Below, in pieces: positions 23,590-32,931 of a DNA stretch of 64,000 nt (position 1 is the first letter of the stretch; every line of letters starts with the position of its first letter). The position numbers and the translations under genes are program-made. The stretch spans positions 3,162,001 to 3,226,000 of the forward strand of contig OZ241860.1 of assembly GCA_965203195.1 (NCBI GenBank). Direction: 5' to 3'. Below the pieces are notes generated by a model. That model had not been told where the DNA came from. It ran no database searches and saw nothing but the letters and a program-made list of their open reading frames with translations. The stretch comes from Bin87 sp965203195 (lineage in GTDB: Bacteria; Chloroflexota; Dehalococcoidia; Lucifugimonadales; UBA3495).

Positions 23590-26247
23590 ATGCCGTCCGC
23601 CAACGCCGTTGTCCTGCCCGACAATGTTCGTCCCGTTCACTACGAACTGACGCTGACCCCCAATTTTGATGACTTTACCTTCGCCGGCGAGGTGGACATC
23701 ACCGTGCAGATGGAACCCGGCGTCCGGGAAATCGTGCTCAACTGCGCCGAGATTGACATCAAATCGGCGGTGGCGAGCTGGAGCGACATTGGCGGCGAGC
23801 ACGAACAGCCGGCGACGAGCATTGCCTGCGACGCCGAGGCGGAGCGTGCCACCATCAGTATCGCGGGCGCGCCGGCCGAGGGGCTGGTGGGCAACCAGCA
23901 TCTGAAAATGTCTTACACCGGGGAGCTGAACGACAAGCTGCGGGGCTTTTACCGCAGCCAGTACACCAACCCGGAGGGGGAAACGGCGTATCTGGCTACC
24001 ACCCAGTTTGAGGCCACCGACGCCCGCCGGGCCCTGCCCTGCTGGGACGAACCGGCGGTCAAGGCCACCTTCCGGGTTGCCCTCAACATTCCCGAGGCCA
24101 TGCAGGCGGTGTCCAATACGCCCATTGTGGCGGAAAGCGAGGGCCCGGCGGCGGGTCTCAAAAAGGTGGTCTTTGACACCACGCCGGTAATGTCCACCTA
24201 CCTGCTGGCCTTCGTCATCGGCGACCTGACGCACATTGAGAAGGAGGCCGCCGACGGCACGCGGGTGGGCGTGTGGATGACCCGGGGCAAAGAGGAGCAG
24301 GGGCAGTTCGCTCTGGACACGTCGGTCAAGCTGCTGTCCTTTTTCAACGATTACTTCGGCATCCGCTACCCGCTGCCCAAGCTGGATCACCTGGCCATAC
24401 CGGACTTCGCGGCCGGGGCGATGGAGAACTGGGGCTGCGTAACCTACCGGGAAACGGCGCTGCTGGTGGACCCGGAGAACTCGTCGGCAGGCACCCGGCA
24501 GCGGGTGGCCGAGGTAGTGGCTCACGAAATGGCGCATATGTGGTTCGGCGACCTGGTGACTATGGAATGGTGGGACGACCTGTGGCTCAACGAAAGTTTC
24601 GCCACCTGGGTGGGCACCAAGGCCGTGGACTGGCTGTTCCCGGAATGGGCGATGTGGACGCAGTTCGTCAATATGGACACCAACCGCGCCTTCAGCCTGG
24701 ACGGTCTCAAGAATTCGCACCCCATTGAGCAGGAAGTCGCCAACCCCGCCGAAGTGAGCCAGCTTTTTGACGCCATCAGCTACAGCAAGGGCGGGTCGGT
24801 GCTGCGGATGCTGGAGCATTTTCTGTCGGCCAACACCTTCCGCGTGGGGCTGAATATCTACCTGAACCGCCATTCTTACCGCAACGCCCGCACGGTTGAC
24901 CTGTGGCGGGCCCTGGAGGAAGCCTCCGGGCAGCCGGTCACCACCATTATGGGCAGCTGGACGGGGCAGATGGGCTACCCGACGCTGGATGTGGCCGCCA
25001 TTGACAATGCCGCCGGTACCGGGGACGGCAACGGCGCCGGGCTGACCCTCTCCGTGCGGCAGGAACGCTTCGTGTATGACGCCATCCTGGGCCAGGCCGG
25101 CGACGGCAGTAATGACGATGCTGATGCGGAACAGATCTGGCCGGTGCCTTTGACGGTGGCCGTGGCCGGCGTCCCCGGCGTGGCCGGCGCCGCGCTGGTC
25201 AACGCCGCCAGCGACACGTTGGCGGTAGCCGCCCCGACGCAACCCGACTGGTTCAAGGTCAACTCCGACCAGACGGGGTTTTACCGGGTGAATTACACCG
25301 ACGCCGACTGGGAACGGCTGGTGCCCGCCATCGCCGGGCGTGTTCTGCCGGCCACCGACCGGCTGGGCATCCAGAACGACGCCTACGCCCTGTCCCGGGC
25401 CGGCCTGTTGCCGGTGACCCGCTTTCTGGCGCTGGCCGAAGCCTACGGCAGCGAAACGGACGCCTCGGTGTGGAGCGACCTAGCCACCAACCTGCGGGAG
25501 ATTGAGGGGCTGATTGCCGAGGAGCCGTGCCTGGAATCCTATCGCGCTTTCGGTCGGCGGCTGTTCGGGCCGGCGGCGCAGCGTTCCGGGTGGGCGGCGC
25601 AGCCCGGCGAGGGCCATCTGGATTCGCTGCTGCGTTCCACCGTGTTGAGCCAGGCCGGTGGGTATGGCGATGAGGCGGTTCTGACGCAGGCGCAGGCGCA
25701 GTTTGAAGCCTACCAGGTCGATGCCGCCCGCGTGCGCCCCGACCTGCGGGGCGTGGTATTCAGCCTGGTGGCGCAGCAGGGCGACCGGGCGGTGTACGAC
25801 CGCATCTGGGAACTGGAACGGGCCGCCGAGCTGCACGAGGAGAAAATCCGGCTGCTGATGTCCCTGGCCCGGTTCCAGCAGGAGGAACTGCTGCGGGAAA
25901 CTTTGGAACGGTCCTTGACCGACGATGTGCGTTTGCAGGACACCATCTTTGTGGTGGCGGCGGTGGCGGCCAACCACCGGGGCCGGCAGCTGGCGTGGGA
26001 TTTTCTGAAGGAAAAGTGGGACGAGTTTAACCGGCGGTACGGCAGCGGCGGCTTCGGGCTGATGCGGCTGGTGTCCATCACCAACGCCTTTACCAGCCAC
26101 GCGATGCGGGAGGATGTGGCGGCGTTCTTTGCGGAGCATCCCACGCCGGCGGCGGAACGCACCATACGCCAGGCGCTGGAGCGCATTGCGCTGAACGCGG
26201 CCTGGCTGGAACGGAATCGGCAGGAGGTGGCGCAGTATTTTGGGTAG
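23590..26247 (+). CDS. M1 family zinc aminopeptidase
   Basis: 885 residues from the ATG at 23590, which has CCGGAGG upstream; earlier in-frame codons lack a binding site. All M1 landmarks are in place: exopeptidase motif GAMENWG near residue 276, zinc-binding HEMAHMWFGD near residue 312, and the third ligand in NESFATW about 19 residues later. The four-domain layout and length match the ERAP/tricorn-interacting-factor type (about 850-900 aa). It removes N-terminal residues from peptides in the cytoplasm; no signal peptide is seen. It is monocistronic, with a hairpin-containing gap upstream. Confidence 0.96.
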   Translation: MPSANAVVLPDNVRPVHYELTLTPNFDDFTFAGEVDITVQMEPGVREIVLNCAEIDIKSAVASWSDIGGEHEQPATSIACDAEAERATISIAGAPAEGLVGNQHLKMSYTGELNDKLRGFYRSQYTNPEGETAYLATTQFEATDARRALPCWDEPAVKATFRVALNIPEAMQAVSNTPIVAESEGPAAGLKKVVFDTTPVMSTYLLAFVIGDLTHIEKEAADGTRVGVWMTRGKEEQGQFALDTSVKLLSFFNDYFGIRYPLPKLDHLAIPDFAAGAMENWGCVTYRETALLVDPENSSAGTRQRVAEVVAHEMAHMWFGDLVTMEWWDDLWLNESFATWVGTKAVDWLFPEWAMWTQFVNMDTNRAFSLDGLKNSHPIEQEVANPAEVSQLFDAISYSKGGSVLRMLEHFLSANTFRVGLNIYLNRHSYRNARTVDLWRALEEASGQPVTTIMGSWTGQMGYPTLDVAAIDNAAGTGDGNGAGLTLSVRQERFVYDAILGQAGDGSNDDADAEQIWPVPLTVAVAGVPGVAGAALVNAASDTLAVAAPTQPDWFKVNSDQTGFYRVNYTDADWERLVPAIAGRVLPATDRLGIQNDAYALSRAGLLPVTRFLALAEAYGSETDASVWSDLATNLREIEGLIAEEPCLESYRAFGRRLFGPAAQRSGWAAQPGEGHLDSLLRSTVLSQAGGYGDEAVLTQAQAQFEAYQVDAARVRPDLRGVVFSLVAQQGDRAVYDRIWELERAAELHEEKIRLLMSLARFQQEELLRETLERSLTDDVRLQDTIFVVAAVAANHRGRQLAWDFLKEKWDEFNRRYGSGGFGLMRLVSITNAFTSHAMREDVAAFFAEHPTPAAERTIRQALERIALNAAWLERNRQEVAQYFG

Positions 26248-26347
26248 AGTAGCGGCGCCAGTGCTACCCAAAACGCCGGGCGTCTATTACAATGCCTGTA
26301 ACAGACGCCGGGCGCATCGCGCCGGAACAGGACGCGGCTGATCTGCG

Positions 26348-26587
26348 ATGATGGACGATTTCGAAATCGTAGGGCTTATAGAGGCAACTGAAACCATCGC
26401 AGTGAACAATTCTATCCGCGACATCCGACGATTGCGCAGGAATTATGGACAGGGGCGATGGCGAAAACTGAAGGGGATTGCAACCGTGCGCCTTTCCAGT
26501 GGCGAATTGCGCCGCGCCGAGATACATTGGTATGAGGCGCATGGCATTGGCCGGAAAGAATTGAGGATCAAGCACTACAGGAGTTGA
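26348..26587 (+). CDS. Small conserved protein (AEIHWYEAHGIG type)
   Basis: 79 residues. The C-terminal half, with VRLSSGELRRAEIHWYEAHGIGRKELRIK, matches a pattern I associate with widespread small hypothetical proteins of cyanobacteria and Chloroflexota, some of them near toxin-antitoxin genes. No clear ribosome binding site. It is followed seven bases later by another small gene. Function unknown. Confidence 0.6.
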   Translation: MMDDFEIVGLIEATETIAVNNSIRDIRRLRRNYGQGRWRKLKGIATVRLSSGELRRAEIHWYEAHGIGRKELRIKHYRS

Positions 26588-26593
26588 CTAAAT

Positions 26594-26824
26594 ATGAACG
26601 GGAACTATGTTGTCTGCATTGACAACGGGAACTACCTGGCCTCCCTCGAGGTTCGCAAGATCTACCGTCGGCTGCCGGATGACGACGCCAGCGAATTGGG
26701 GATGATTCGCGTCATTGATGAGTCGGAGGAGGATTACCTCTTTCCGACACGCTACTTCGCGCCGATTGAGCTGACGGAGGAACTGGAGCGACTGCTCGCC
26801 ATCCCCGCTGAAGCGGTGAGCTGA
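26594..26824 (+). CDS. Small conserved protein (IDNGNYLASLEVRKIYR type)
   Basis: 76 residues, AGGAG ten bases before the ATG. Acidic, with YVVCIDNGNYLASLEVRKIYR at the N-terminus and MIRVIDESEEDYLFPTRYF in the middle. The pattern is familiar from small hypothetical proteins across bacteria, but the role is unknown. The tight spacing with the basic protein upstream resembles a toxin-antitoxin-like pair, which is only a suggestion. Confidence 0.65.
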   Translation: MNGNYVVCIDNGNYLASLEVRKIYRRLPDDDASELGMIRVIDESEEDYLFPTRYFAPIELTEELERLLAIPAEAVS

Positions 26825-26838
26825 CGCCGGGTTGGCGG

Positions 26839-27870
26839 CTAGTTGCCGGCCATTCCGGCCAAGCTGTCGGCCAACCCGGTAATTCGCTCCCGCTGCGGGA
26901 TGCAGTTTTGCCAGCGTTGGGGGATGGCCGAGGCCCCGTAGCGCGCGCCCAGCACAGCCCCGGCCACGGCCGCGTTGGTGTCGGCATCGCCGCCGGCGCT
27001 GACCATCGACACCAGGGCGTCCTCAAAGCCCAAGGGCGTAACCGCCGCCCAGAGGCCGGCCTGCATCGCCAGCAAGGTATGGGCGATGATGCGATGGTCG
27101 CAGAGCAGCCAGTCAATGCCGGGCGGGACGCTCCGACCGGCGGCTACGGCGTCCAGAATGTCGGTGGGGATGCCGTCGTCGCCGGCCATAGCCGCCAGGT
27201 TGGGGCAACCATCCGCTGTGGCCGCCGCCATCAGGCCGCCCAAATCGGGGGTGCCGCCGGCCAGCAGCCGGGCGATGACGGCGTTGATTATAATGCAGGC
27301 CCACTGGCAGGCCGGCGCATAGTGCGTCACGGCGCAGCTGACGGCCGAGTCGCTCACCAGTTGTGCCGGTTCGCGGCGCCGGGCGATGGCCACAGGGGCG
27401 CAACGCATCACCCCGCCGTTGGGCGCAACGCGGTTCCGTTCCGAATAGACCATGCGCGCCGCGGCCGGCGGCGCCATCCCAACCATCAGGTTGGAGATGA
27501 CCGCCCGCGTGGTGCGGCCGCAGCCGCGCCCGTTTTCCTGGAGCCACCGGATCATATGGGCGGCGAAAACGTTTGCCAGATCGCCGCCGGCCAGCAGGGA
27601 TTCCGCCAGCTCAACGGCCTGCGCCAGGTCGTCGTCCATCGGACGATGCGCCTCGTCGGGGTCAATCTCCGTAAGCCCGTGGGGATACCAGCGCTTAATA
27701 TCGTAGTGCCACTGGCATTCCACCGGCAACCCCAGCAGGTTGCCGGCGGCTTGGCCCAGCAGGGCGCCGCGGCTGCGGTCGCGCAGGGCGTCCGGGGGCA
27801 AGGCGGCGGCGCCGGCGGCCAGCGCCTCGGCCAGGTTGGGAGCGTGGGTTATGACGCCGGAATCAGGCAT
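26839..27870 (-). CDS. ADP-ribosylglycohydrolase family protein
   Basis: 343 residues, GGAGAAG before the ATG. The DraG-like fold is evident from RSRGALLGQAAGNLLGLPVE near residue 33, the metal-binding PMDDDLAQAVELAE near residue 77, and SAGGDADTNAAVAGAVLGARYG near the C-terminus. Family members cleave ADP-ribose from proteins or small molecules using two Mg2+ ions. The first motif has MDDD followed by L rather than the usual T, a minor variation. It is convergent with the two small plus-strand genes and stands alone. Confidence 0.9.
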   Translation of the reverse strand: MPDSGVITHAPNLAEALAAGAAALPPDALRDRSRGALLGQAAGNLLGLPVECQWHYDIKRWYPHGLTEIDPDEAHRPMDDDLAQAVELAESLLAGGDLANVFAAHMIRWLQENGRGCGRTTRAVISNLMVGMAPPAAARMVYSERNRVAPNGGVMRCAPVAIARRREPAQLVSDSAVSCAVTHYAPACQWACIIINAVIARLLAGGTPDLGGLMAAATADGCPNLAAMAGDDGIPTDILDAVAAGRSVPPGIDWLLCDHRIIAHTLLAMQAGLWAAVTPLGFEDALVSMVSAGGDADTNAAVAGAVLGARYGASAIPQRWQNCIPQRERITGLADSLAGMAGN

Positions 27871-28304
27871 AGCGAGCTTCTCCTGGAGGGCAAGGGTGCA
27901 ACGATATTGGCAATGCTACTAAATCGCCGGGGATGGCGTCAAACGGCGGCGACGGAGCGCGCCGGGAACCCGGCCCAAACCCGCAGCGCGGCCCGGTGAA
28001 ACGGGCCAGCCAGGGCAATGCCCGCCCCGTCCATCATCCATCGCCCATCATTGTCCATCGCCATCCCCTTGCCCTTCCCGCGCCGGCCGGCGGCCAAGCC
28101 CCAATCTTAAATACGATCGCCCCGCAGCGCCCGGCGCGCCGGGTTGACTGGTATAATAGGCTGCCAATAGACTGGTGGGCGGCAGCCGGCCATCTTTCGG
28201 CAGGCCGTTCTTACGCCGGCTGTCTTTCGGCCGGCCCGCAGCGTCGTCTCGCGTCCAAATATCCCGTTATACTTCTACGGAGCCCGTTCCAGGGTAATTT
28301 TGCG
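27871..28304. other. Intergenic region between divergent genes
   Basis: About 430 bp upstream of both the ADP-ribosylglycohydrolase and apt. It contains imperfect repeats of GCCGGCTGTCTTTCGG-like sequence (28180-28240) and a GGTATAATAGG at 28150 that may be a -10 element without a clear -35. No gene seen. Confidence 0.35.
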
Positions 28305-28835
28305 ATGTCCATTGACCTGGCCCAGCACATCCGCAATGTTCCCGATTTCCCCATTCACGGCGTGCAGTTCAAGGATATTACTTCCCTGCTGCTTGCGCCG
28401 GACGCCTTCGGGGCAGTCGTGGCGCGCCTGGTGGCGGGGGCGGCCGAGGCGATGCCCGATTGCCTGGCAGCAGTGGATTCGCGCGGCTTTCTTTTCGCGG
28501 CGCCGATGGCGGTGCGGATGGGCCTGCCCCTGGCGCTGGTGCGGAAGGCCGGCAAGCTGCCCGGCGAAACCCTGGAGTTTGAGTACAGCCTGGAATACGG
28601 GCAGAATACGCTGGAAATTCACGCCGGCGACATCGCCCCCGGGCAGCGCGTACTCATCGTGGACGACCTGCTGGCCACCGGCGGCAGCCTGAAAGCCGCC
28701 GCCAGCCTCATTGAACAGGCTGGCGGCGAGGTGGCGGGCATCGGCGTGGTCATCGAGCTGATTGGCCTGGGCGGACGCCAGGCGCTGGCCGGGTACGAAG
28801 TTTTTTCGCTGGTCACTTTTGAGGTTGACGAGTAA
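28305..28835 (+). CDS. apt: Adenine phosphoribosyltransferase
   Basis: 176 residues, the normal length. The start at 28305 matches the family N-terminus (IRNVPDFPIHGVQFKDIT). The PRPP-binding motif is VLIVDDLLATGGSL near residue 120, and the flexible-loop region RKAGKLPGETLEFEYSLEYG is present. It converts adenine and PRPP to AMP in purine salvage. Cytoplasmic; no operon partner is obvious. Confidence 0.96.
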   Translation: MSIDLAQHIRNVPDFPIHGVQFKDITSLLLAPDAFGAVVARLVAGAAEAMPDCLAAVDSRGFLFAAPMAVRMGLPLALVRKAGKLPGETLEFEYSLEYGQNTLEIHAGDIAPGQRVLIVDDLLATGGSLKAAASLIEQAGGEVAGIGVVIELIGLGGRQALAGYEVFSLVTFEVDE

Positions 28836-28964
28836 GCCGCCCGCCGCCCGTTCCATTGCGACCGGAGCAACCCCTTCCGCCGGCCCAATCCCGTTCCGCC
28901 GGCCCAACGCTTCTAACCGACCCAACCCCGCAACCAACCAACCCTGATGAGGAGGATTTCCGTA

Positions 28965-29837
28965 ATGGCAGACCAAGCAACCATCGGCAATGTGGAGGTC
29001 ACCGCCGTCATTGATATGGTGCCGCCCGCCCGCGAGCCTTCCGCGATGTTCCCCGATGTTCCCGCCGGCGCCTGGGCCGACTACGCGGACACGCTGGAGG
29101 ACGGCCAGCTCCAGCTCTATTACGGCGTCTTTCTGCTCAAAAGCCAGGACGATGTCATCCTGGTGGACACGGGCATGGGGCCGGGCCCGCACCCCGACCG
29201 GGGGAACCGCACGGGCAACCTCTACGAGGAACTGCGCCCGCACCTGGAGTCCAACGTGGGCGTCAACAACACCAACGTGGGCCCCAGTGATTCGGTCAAC
29301 TATGTCATCCACACGCACCTGCATGGCGACCATGTGGGCTGGAACCTGCGCTACTCCGGGGGGATGCCGGCGCCCAACTTTCGGCGGGCCCGCTACATTA
29401 TGTCCCGCCCCGACTACGACTGGTTCACCTCCGCCGAGGGCCGCCAGCGCTACCCCTACATTGACCGGCAGGTGATGCCCCTGCGCCGCCTGCGCCTCCA
29501 GCAGATTCTGGAGGAACCGGAATACGTGGTCAACGACGAAATCTCCATCACCCTCGCCCCCGGCCACACGCCCGGCCACCAGGTGGTGCTGATCAACTCC
29601 AACGGGCAGCGCGGCGTGGTGATGGGCGATGTGCTGCACAGCATTGCCCAGGTTTCCGAACCCTCCTGGTGCGCCGGCGTGGACACCGACAAGGAGCAGT
29701 CCGCCGCCTCGCGCGCCCACCTGCTGGACGCCGCCGAGGAGGGCGACTGGACCATCTGCGCGGGCCACTTTCCCCCCGGCAAGCAGATCGGCAAAATCGC
29801 CCGCGTGGACGGCAAGCGCGTCTGGCGGCCCCTGTAA
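28965..29837 (+). CDS. MBL-fold metallo-hydrolase
   Basis: 290 residues from the ATG at 28965, which has GGAGG nine bases upstream. The metallo-beta-lactamase motif is complete: HTHLHGDHVGW near residue 117, then APGHTPGHQ near residue 200, MGDVLH near residue 221, and a late AGHF. This arrangement with an early YYGVFLLKS...ILVDTGMG is typical of AttM/lactonase-like hydrolases. Substrate unknown. A quorum-signal or other lactone is possible, and so is a xenobiotic ester. Confidence 0.9.
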   Translation: MADQATIGNVEVTAVIDMVPPAREPSAMFPDVPAGAWADYADTLEDGQLQLYYGVFLLKSQDDVILVDTGMGPGPHPDRGNRTGNLYEELRPHLESNVGVNNTNVGPSDSVNYVIHTHLHGDHVGWNLRYSGGMPAPNFRRARYIMSRPDYDWFTSAEGRQRYPYIDRQVMPLRRLRLQQILEEPEYVVNDEISITLAPGHTPGHQVVLINSNGQRGVVMGDVLHSIAQVSEPSWCAGVDTDKEQSAASRAHLLDAAEEGDWTICAGHFPPGKQIGKIARVDGKRVWRPL

Positions 29838-29993
29838 CCCGCCCGCATTTTCCGTCCGAGCAATCCGTCGGCAACCACCGCAACCGCGCCCGCCCCGGCG
29901 CCAGCCGGGGCGATGCCGGCGGCATTGTCCCGGCCCCGCCCCGGTTGCCATCCCAATCCGAACCACGCCCAATCATCGCCCGGAGCAACGCCA

Positions 29994-30728
29994 ATGACTC
30001 GTCTCCGCAACCTGCTGGAACGCATCGCCCAGGGCAGCGGCCCTTCCCTGGGCTTCGGGGCGGCGCCCGGCGACCGCCTGCCGGCCATGGCGCTGATTGC
30101 CCGCTGTTCCGGCGACATTGACGCCGCCTGGAAGGCGGCCTGGAATAATGACGCCGGCGATGCCGCCGACGCCGCGGTCATCTTTGCGCCCGGCCTGGCT
30201 CCCGCGGCCCTGCCCGCCGGCCGGGGCGGGCGCATCTGGGGCGCCGGCGGCATTCCGCTGCGGCCCGAAACCGTTGCCCTCTGGCGCGCGGCCGGCGCCG
30301 ATTTTACCGTGTCGCCCCTGGCCGGCGCCCTGGTGGACGCCATCGACATCGCCAACCCCGGCGCGGGGATGACCCACGGCGCCCGCATCCCGGACGAGGC
30401 CGACGACGCCATATGGCGCATCCTGGCCGGCATTCCCCTGGACTTTCTGGTACTGGATCAATCGGCGCTGACGGGACGCTGGACGCTGCCCGACCTGGGG
30501 CGCGTGGCCACTGCCGCCCGGCGCGCCGGCAAACACCTGGCGGTGCGGGTGGGCGCGCCGCCTACGGCCAACGAACTGCTGGCCCTGCGGCAGGCCGGCG
30601 CCGTGGCCGTCGTGGTGGAGGCCAACGACCTGGGCGCGGCGGGAATGGCACAGCTGAAAGCGGAACTGCTGGCGCTGCCCCGCCTGCAACCCCCCGCTCG
30701 GCATCCCGGCGCTTTTGAACCGTCGTGA
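29994..30728 (+). CDS. Conserved protein, possible TIM-barrel
   Basis: 244 residues, GGAG before the ATG at 29994. Alternating hydrophobic strands and helices (DAAVIFAPG, DFLVLDQSAL, HLAVRVGAP, GAVAVVVEAND) suggest an alpha/beta barrel, but no catalytic motif is recognised. The stop overlaps the GTG start of the site-2 protease gene, so the two are translationally coupled and probably act in one process. Confidence 0.7.
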   Translation: MTRLRNLLERIAQGSGPSLGFGAAPGDRLPAMALIARCSGDIDAAWKAAWNNDAGDAADAAVIFAPGLAPAALPAGRGGRIWGAGGIPLRPETVALWRAAGADFTVSPLAGALVDAIDIANPGAGMTHGARIPDEADDAIWRILAGIPLDFLVLDQSALTGRWTLPDLGRVATAARRAGKHLAVRVGAPPTANELLALRQAGAVAVVVEANDLGAAGMAQLKAELLALPRLQPPARHPGAFEPS

Positions 30729-31429
30729 TACTCCAGAGCCTGGACCTGCTGCGGGAAAGCCCGGCCGCCTTCTTTCTGGTCATCGGCATCGGGCTGGTGG
30801 GCCTTATCATCGGCTTCACCGTCCACGAATTCAGCCATGCCCTGACCGCATACGGCGAGGGCGACCAGACCGCCCGGCGCATGGGGCGGCTGACTTTCAA
30901 CCCCGTCAAGCACATTGACCCGCTGGGGTTCGCGCTGCTGCTGGTAGTGGGCTTCGGCTGGGCCCGGCCGGTGCAGGTTGACCCCTACAACCTGAAACAC
31001 GGCCGCCTGGGGATGTCCTGGGTGGCGCTGGCCGGCCCGCTGTCCAACTTCGTCCTGGCCTTTCTGCTGGGGCTGGCGTTCCGCCTTGACCTGCTGCCTG
31101 CACCCAACCTTTACCACTGGACGGGGGTTGTGAGCTTTGCCCTGTTGCTCATCATTTTCTATAACCTGATTCTGGGGATATTCAACCTGATACCCTTGCC
31201 CCCGCTGGACGGCAGCAAGGTTCTGGGGGGATTCCTGCCGGACGCCCTTTATTACCCCTACCTACAGTTTGAGCGCTATGGCTGGATACCGCTCATCGCC
31301 CTGGTTGGGGCCAACCTGATATTGAGCTACGCCGTCAATATCAGCATCCTCGGATACATCCTGATCCCCCCGGTGCGGTTCCTGCTGGAACTGGCCGCTG
31401 GCCCTGATGCGACGCGCGCCTTTTTCTGA
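30725..31429 (+). CDS. Site-2 protease family (M50) membrane metalloprotease
   Basis: 234 residues starting at a GTG that overlaps the previous stop (GTGA). The zinc motif HEFSHAL lies in the first membrane segment (about residue 37) and the third ligand is in the late PLPPLDGSKV. Five to six hydrophobic helices are visible. The short form without PDZ domain matches YwhC/FtsH-independent S2P homologues. It likely cleaves a membrane protein in the plane of the bilayer; the partner is unknown. Confidence 0.9.
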   Translation: MILQSLDLLRESPAAFFLVIGIGLVGLIIGFTVHEFSHALTAYGEGDQTARRMGRLTFNPVKHIDPLGFALLLVVGFGWARPVQVDPYNLKHGRLGMSWVALAGPLSNFVLAFLLGLAFRLDLLPAPNLYHWTGVVSFALLLIIFYNLILGIFNLIPLPPLDGSKVLGGFLPDALYYPYLQFERYGWIPLIALVGANLILSYAVNISILGYILIPPVRFLLELAAGPDATRAFF

Positions 31430-31434
31430 CGCCG

Positions 31435-32082
31435 CTACGCCCGCAGCGGAATGGGGCGGTTGGCCTGGTTCTCGGCGATCTGCTCCGTGTCCCACAATTT
31501 GGCGAAGTTGTAGGCGCGCGGGCAGTGGGTGTAGGATTCCTCCACATTGATGATGATGCCTTGCAGGTGCCGGGCGTTGTCGTCCGTCCAGTACAGCGAC
31601 AGCTCCACCTTCTGCCGTTCCAGCTCCTCCCGGCTCACGATGGACACCCGGCCGTTCACGCGCACGGTGTCGTTGACGCCGGGGATCATAAAGAGCAGGC
31701 CCACGTGGGGGTTGGCGTCCATATTCTGATAGGACTGGAACAGGCGGTTGCCGGCCACATCGGGCAGCAGCAGCCGGCGCGGGTCAAGCACTTTGACGAA
31801 GCCCGGCTTGCCCCCCTTGGGCGAGGCGTCGCAGTTCCCCTGCGGGTCGGCGGACGCCATCACCACAAAGGGCGCGGCGGCGATAAACCGCTGCACGAAG
31901 TCGGTCATCTCTCCCCGCACCTTGATTTTGGCGCGGGGGCTCATCGCTCCGAAATCGTCGTTGAACCGGCTGTTTTCCTGGACAATGACGCATTCGTCGA
32001 CATCGGCAACGGCGCCGGCAACGGCAGCGGCCGTATTGGCGACGCTGGCGACAGTCGCGGTGGCAGTAGCGGTGGTAGTCAT
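31435..32082 (-). CDS. Pyridoxamine 5'-phosphate oxidase-like flavoprotein
   Basis: 215 residues. After a Thr/Ala-rich N-terminus the split-barrel FMN-binding pattern appears: FIAAAPFVVMASADPQGNCDASPKGG near residue 68, LLLPDVAGNRLFQSYQNM, and HVGLLFMIPG. The C-terminal CPRAYNFAKLWD is typical of the MSMEG_1061-type subfamily. Probably an FMN- or F420-dependent reductase rather than a true PNP oxidase. It is convergent with the site-2 protease, 5 bp apart. Confidence 0.85.
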   Translation of the reverse strand: MTTTATATATVASVANTAAAVAGAVADVDECVIVQENSRFNDDFGAMSPRAKIKVRGEMTDFVQRFIAAAPFVVMASADPQGNCDASPKGGKPGFVKVLDPRRLLLPDVAGNRLFQSYQNMDANPHVGLLFMIPGVNDTVRVNGRVSIVSREELERQKVELSLYWTDDNARHLQGIIINVEESYTHCPRAYNFAKLWDTEQIAENQANRPIPLRA

Positions 32083-32234
32083 CGGTCAAACCTCCCGGCC
32101 CCCGGCGGGGCGGCGCAGTGGGGACAACATAACGGGGACAGCATAATGCATTTCGTCCGGCGACGCCATACGCCGCATTACTGCGGCCGGCGGGCGCGGA
32201 TCCGCTTTGCCAGCCGGCCCCGGCGGATGATGAT

Positions 32235-32918
32235 TTAAGGCGTCCGCAAATGCGGCGTCAGCAGCCCGATTTGGAGGGACGCCGGCAGGTTGTTGCGTGT
32301 GGCCTGTAGTCGCGCCTGGGGTTGCAGGGCGCCCTCGGCCACGCCCATTTCCCGCAGGAAAGCATCCGCTCCCGACGGCCCGGTGTCCGGCGGCTCGCCC
32401 CCTGCGCGGTAGTGCATGGGAATCAGCCACCGTGCGTCCAGCTGCTGCGCCGTGCGGTTGATGGCGCGGTAGGACAGCAGCCCCCGCTCCGCGCCGCCGG
32501 CGGGCGCCAGCACCACATCTGCCGGCCCAATCAGGTCGATCTGCTGCGCCGTCAGCGGTTCGACGATGTTGCCCAGATGACACACGTTGATCCCGTCCAG
32601 CGTAACGGCATAGGCGACATTGCGCCGGCTGCGGGGGGTGTCAGCGCCCAGTGGCGTCATCACGGCGCGGATGGCGATCCCCTGGAACTCGTACTCGCCG
32701 GGGGTGTTGAACACCCGCGGCGCGCCGGGCAGGTCGCCGGCGCCGCGGTGCATGGCGTCGTTGTGGCTCACCGTAACCGCCACCGCGTCCACGGTCTGGC
32801 GCGGGTCAATCTGCATACCCAACCCCCCGGCGGCTTCGTAGGGGTCGGTGATTACGGAAATCCCCAGGTTTGTGGAACGCAGTCGGAAGCAGGCGTGTCC
32901 CAGCCAGTAAATATCCAT
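32235..32918 (-). CDS. MBL-fold protein (UlaG-like), divergent metal site
   Basis: 227 residues from the ATG at 32918. YWLGHACFRLRS at the N-terminus is the beta-lactamase-superfamily UlaG-like start. The usual HxHxDH is replaced by SHNDAMH, so one or two metal ligands are lost or altered, while CHLGNI and the late MHYRAGG remain. Related to L-ascorbate-6-phosphate lactonase-like proteins of unknown substrate. It is 13 bp downstream of bioY on the same strand. Confidence 0.8.
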   Translation of the reverse strand: MDIYWLGHACFRLRSTNLGISVITDPYEAAGGLGMQIDPRQTVDAVAVTVSHNDAMHRGAGDLPGAPRVFNTPGEYEFQGIAIRAVMTPLGADTPRSRRNVAYAVTLDGINVCHLGNIVEPLTAQQIDLIGPADVVLAPAGGAERGLLSYRAINRTAQQLDARWLIPMHYRAGGEPPDTGPSGADAFLREMGVAEGALQPQARLQATRNNLPASLQIGLLTPHLRTP

Positions 32919-32931
32919 AAGCAAACCCGCA

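Noticed and set aside
23542..25242. 566-codon frame on the minus strand
   Set aside because: Antisense to the M1 aminopeptidase, whose catalytic motifs are intact. The antisense product is His/Arg/Gly-rich without homology I can recognise.
28144..28157. TTGACT next to TATAAT as a promoter for apt
   Set aside because: The two hexamers are only about four bases apart, far from the 16-18 needed. At most the second is a -10 element.
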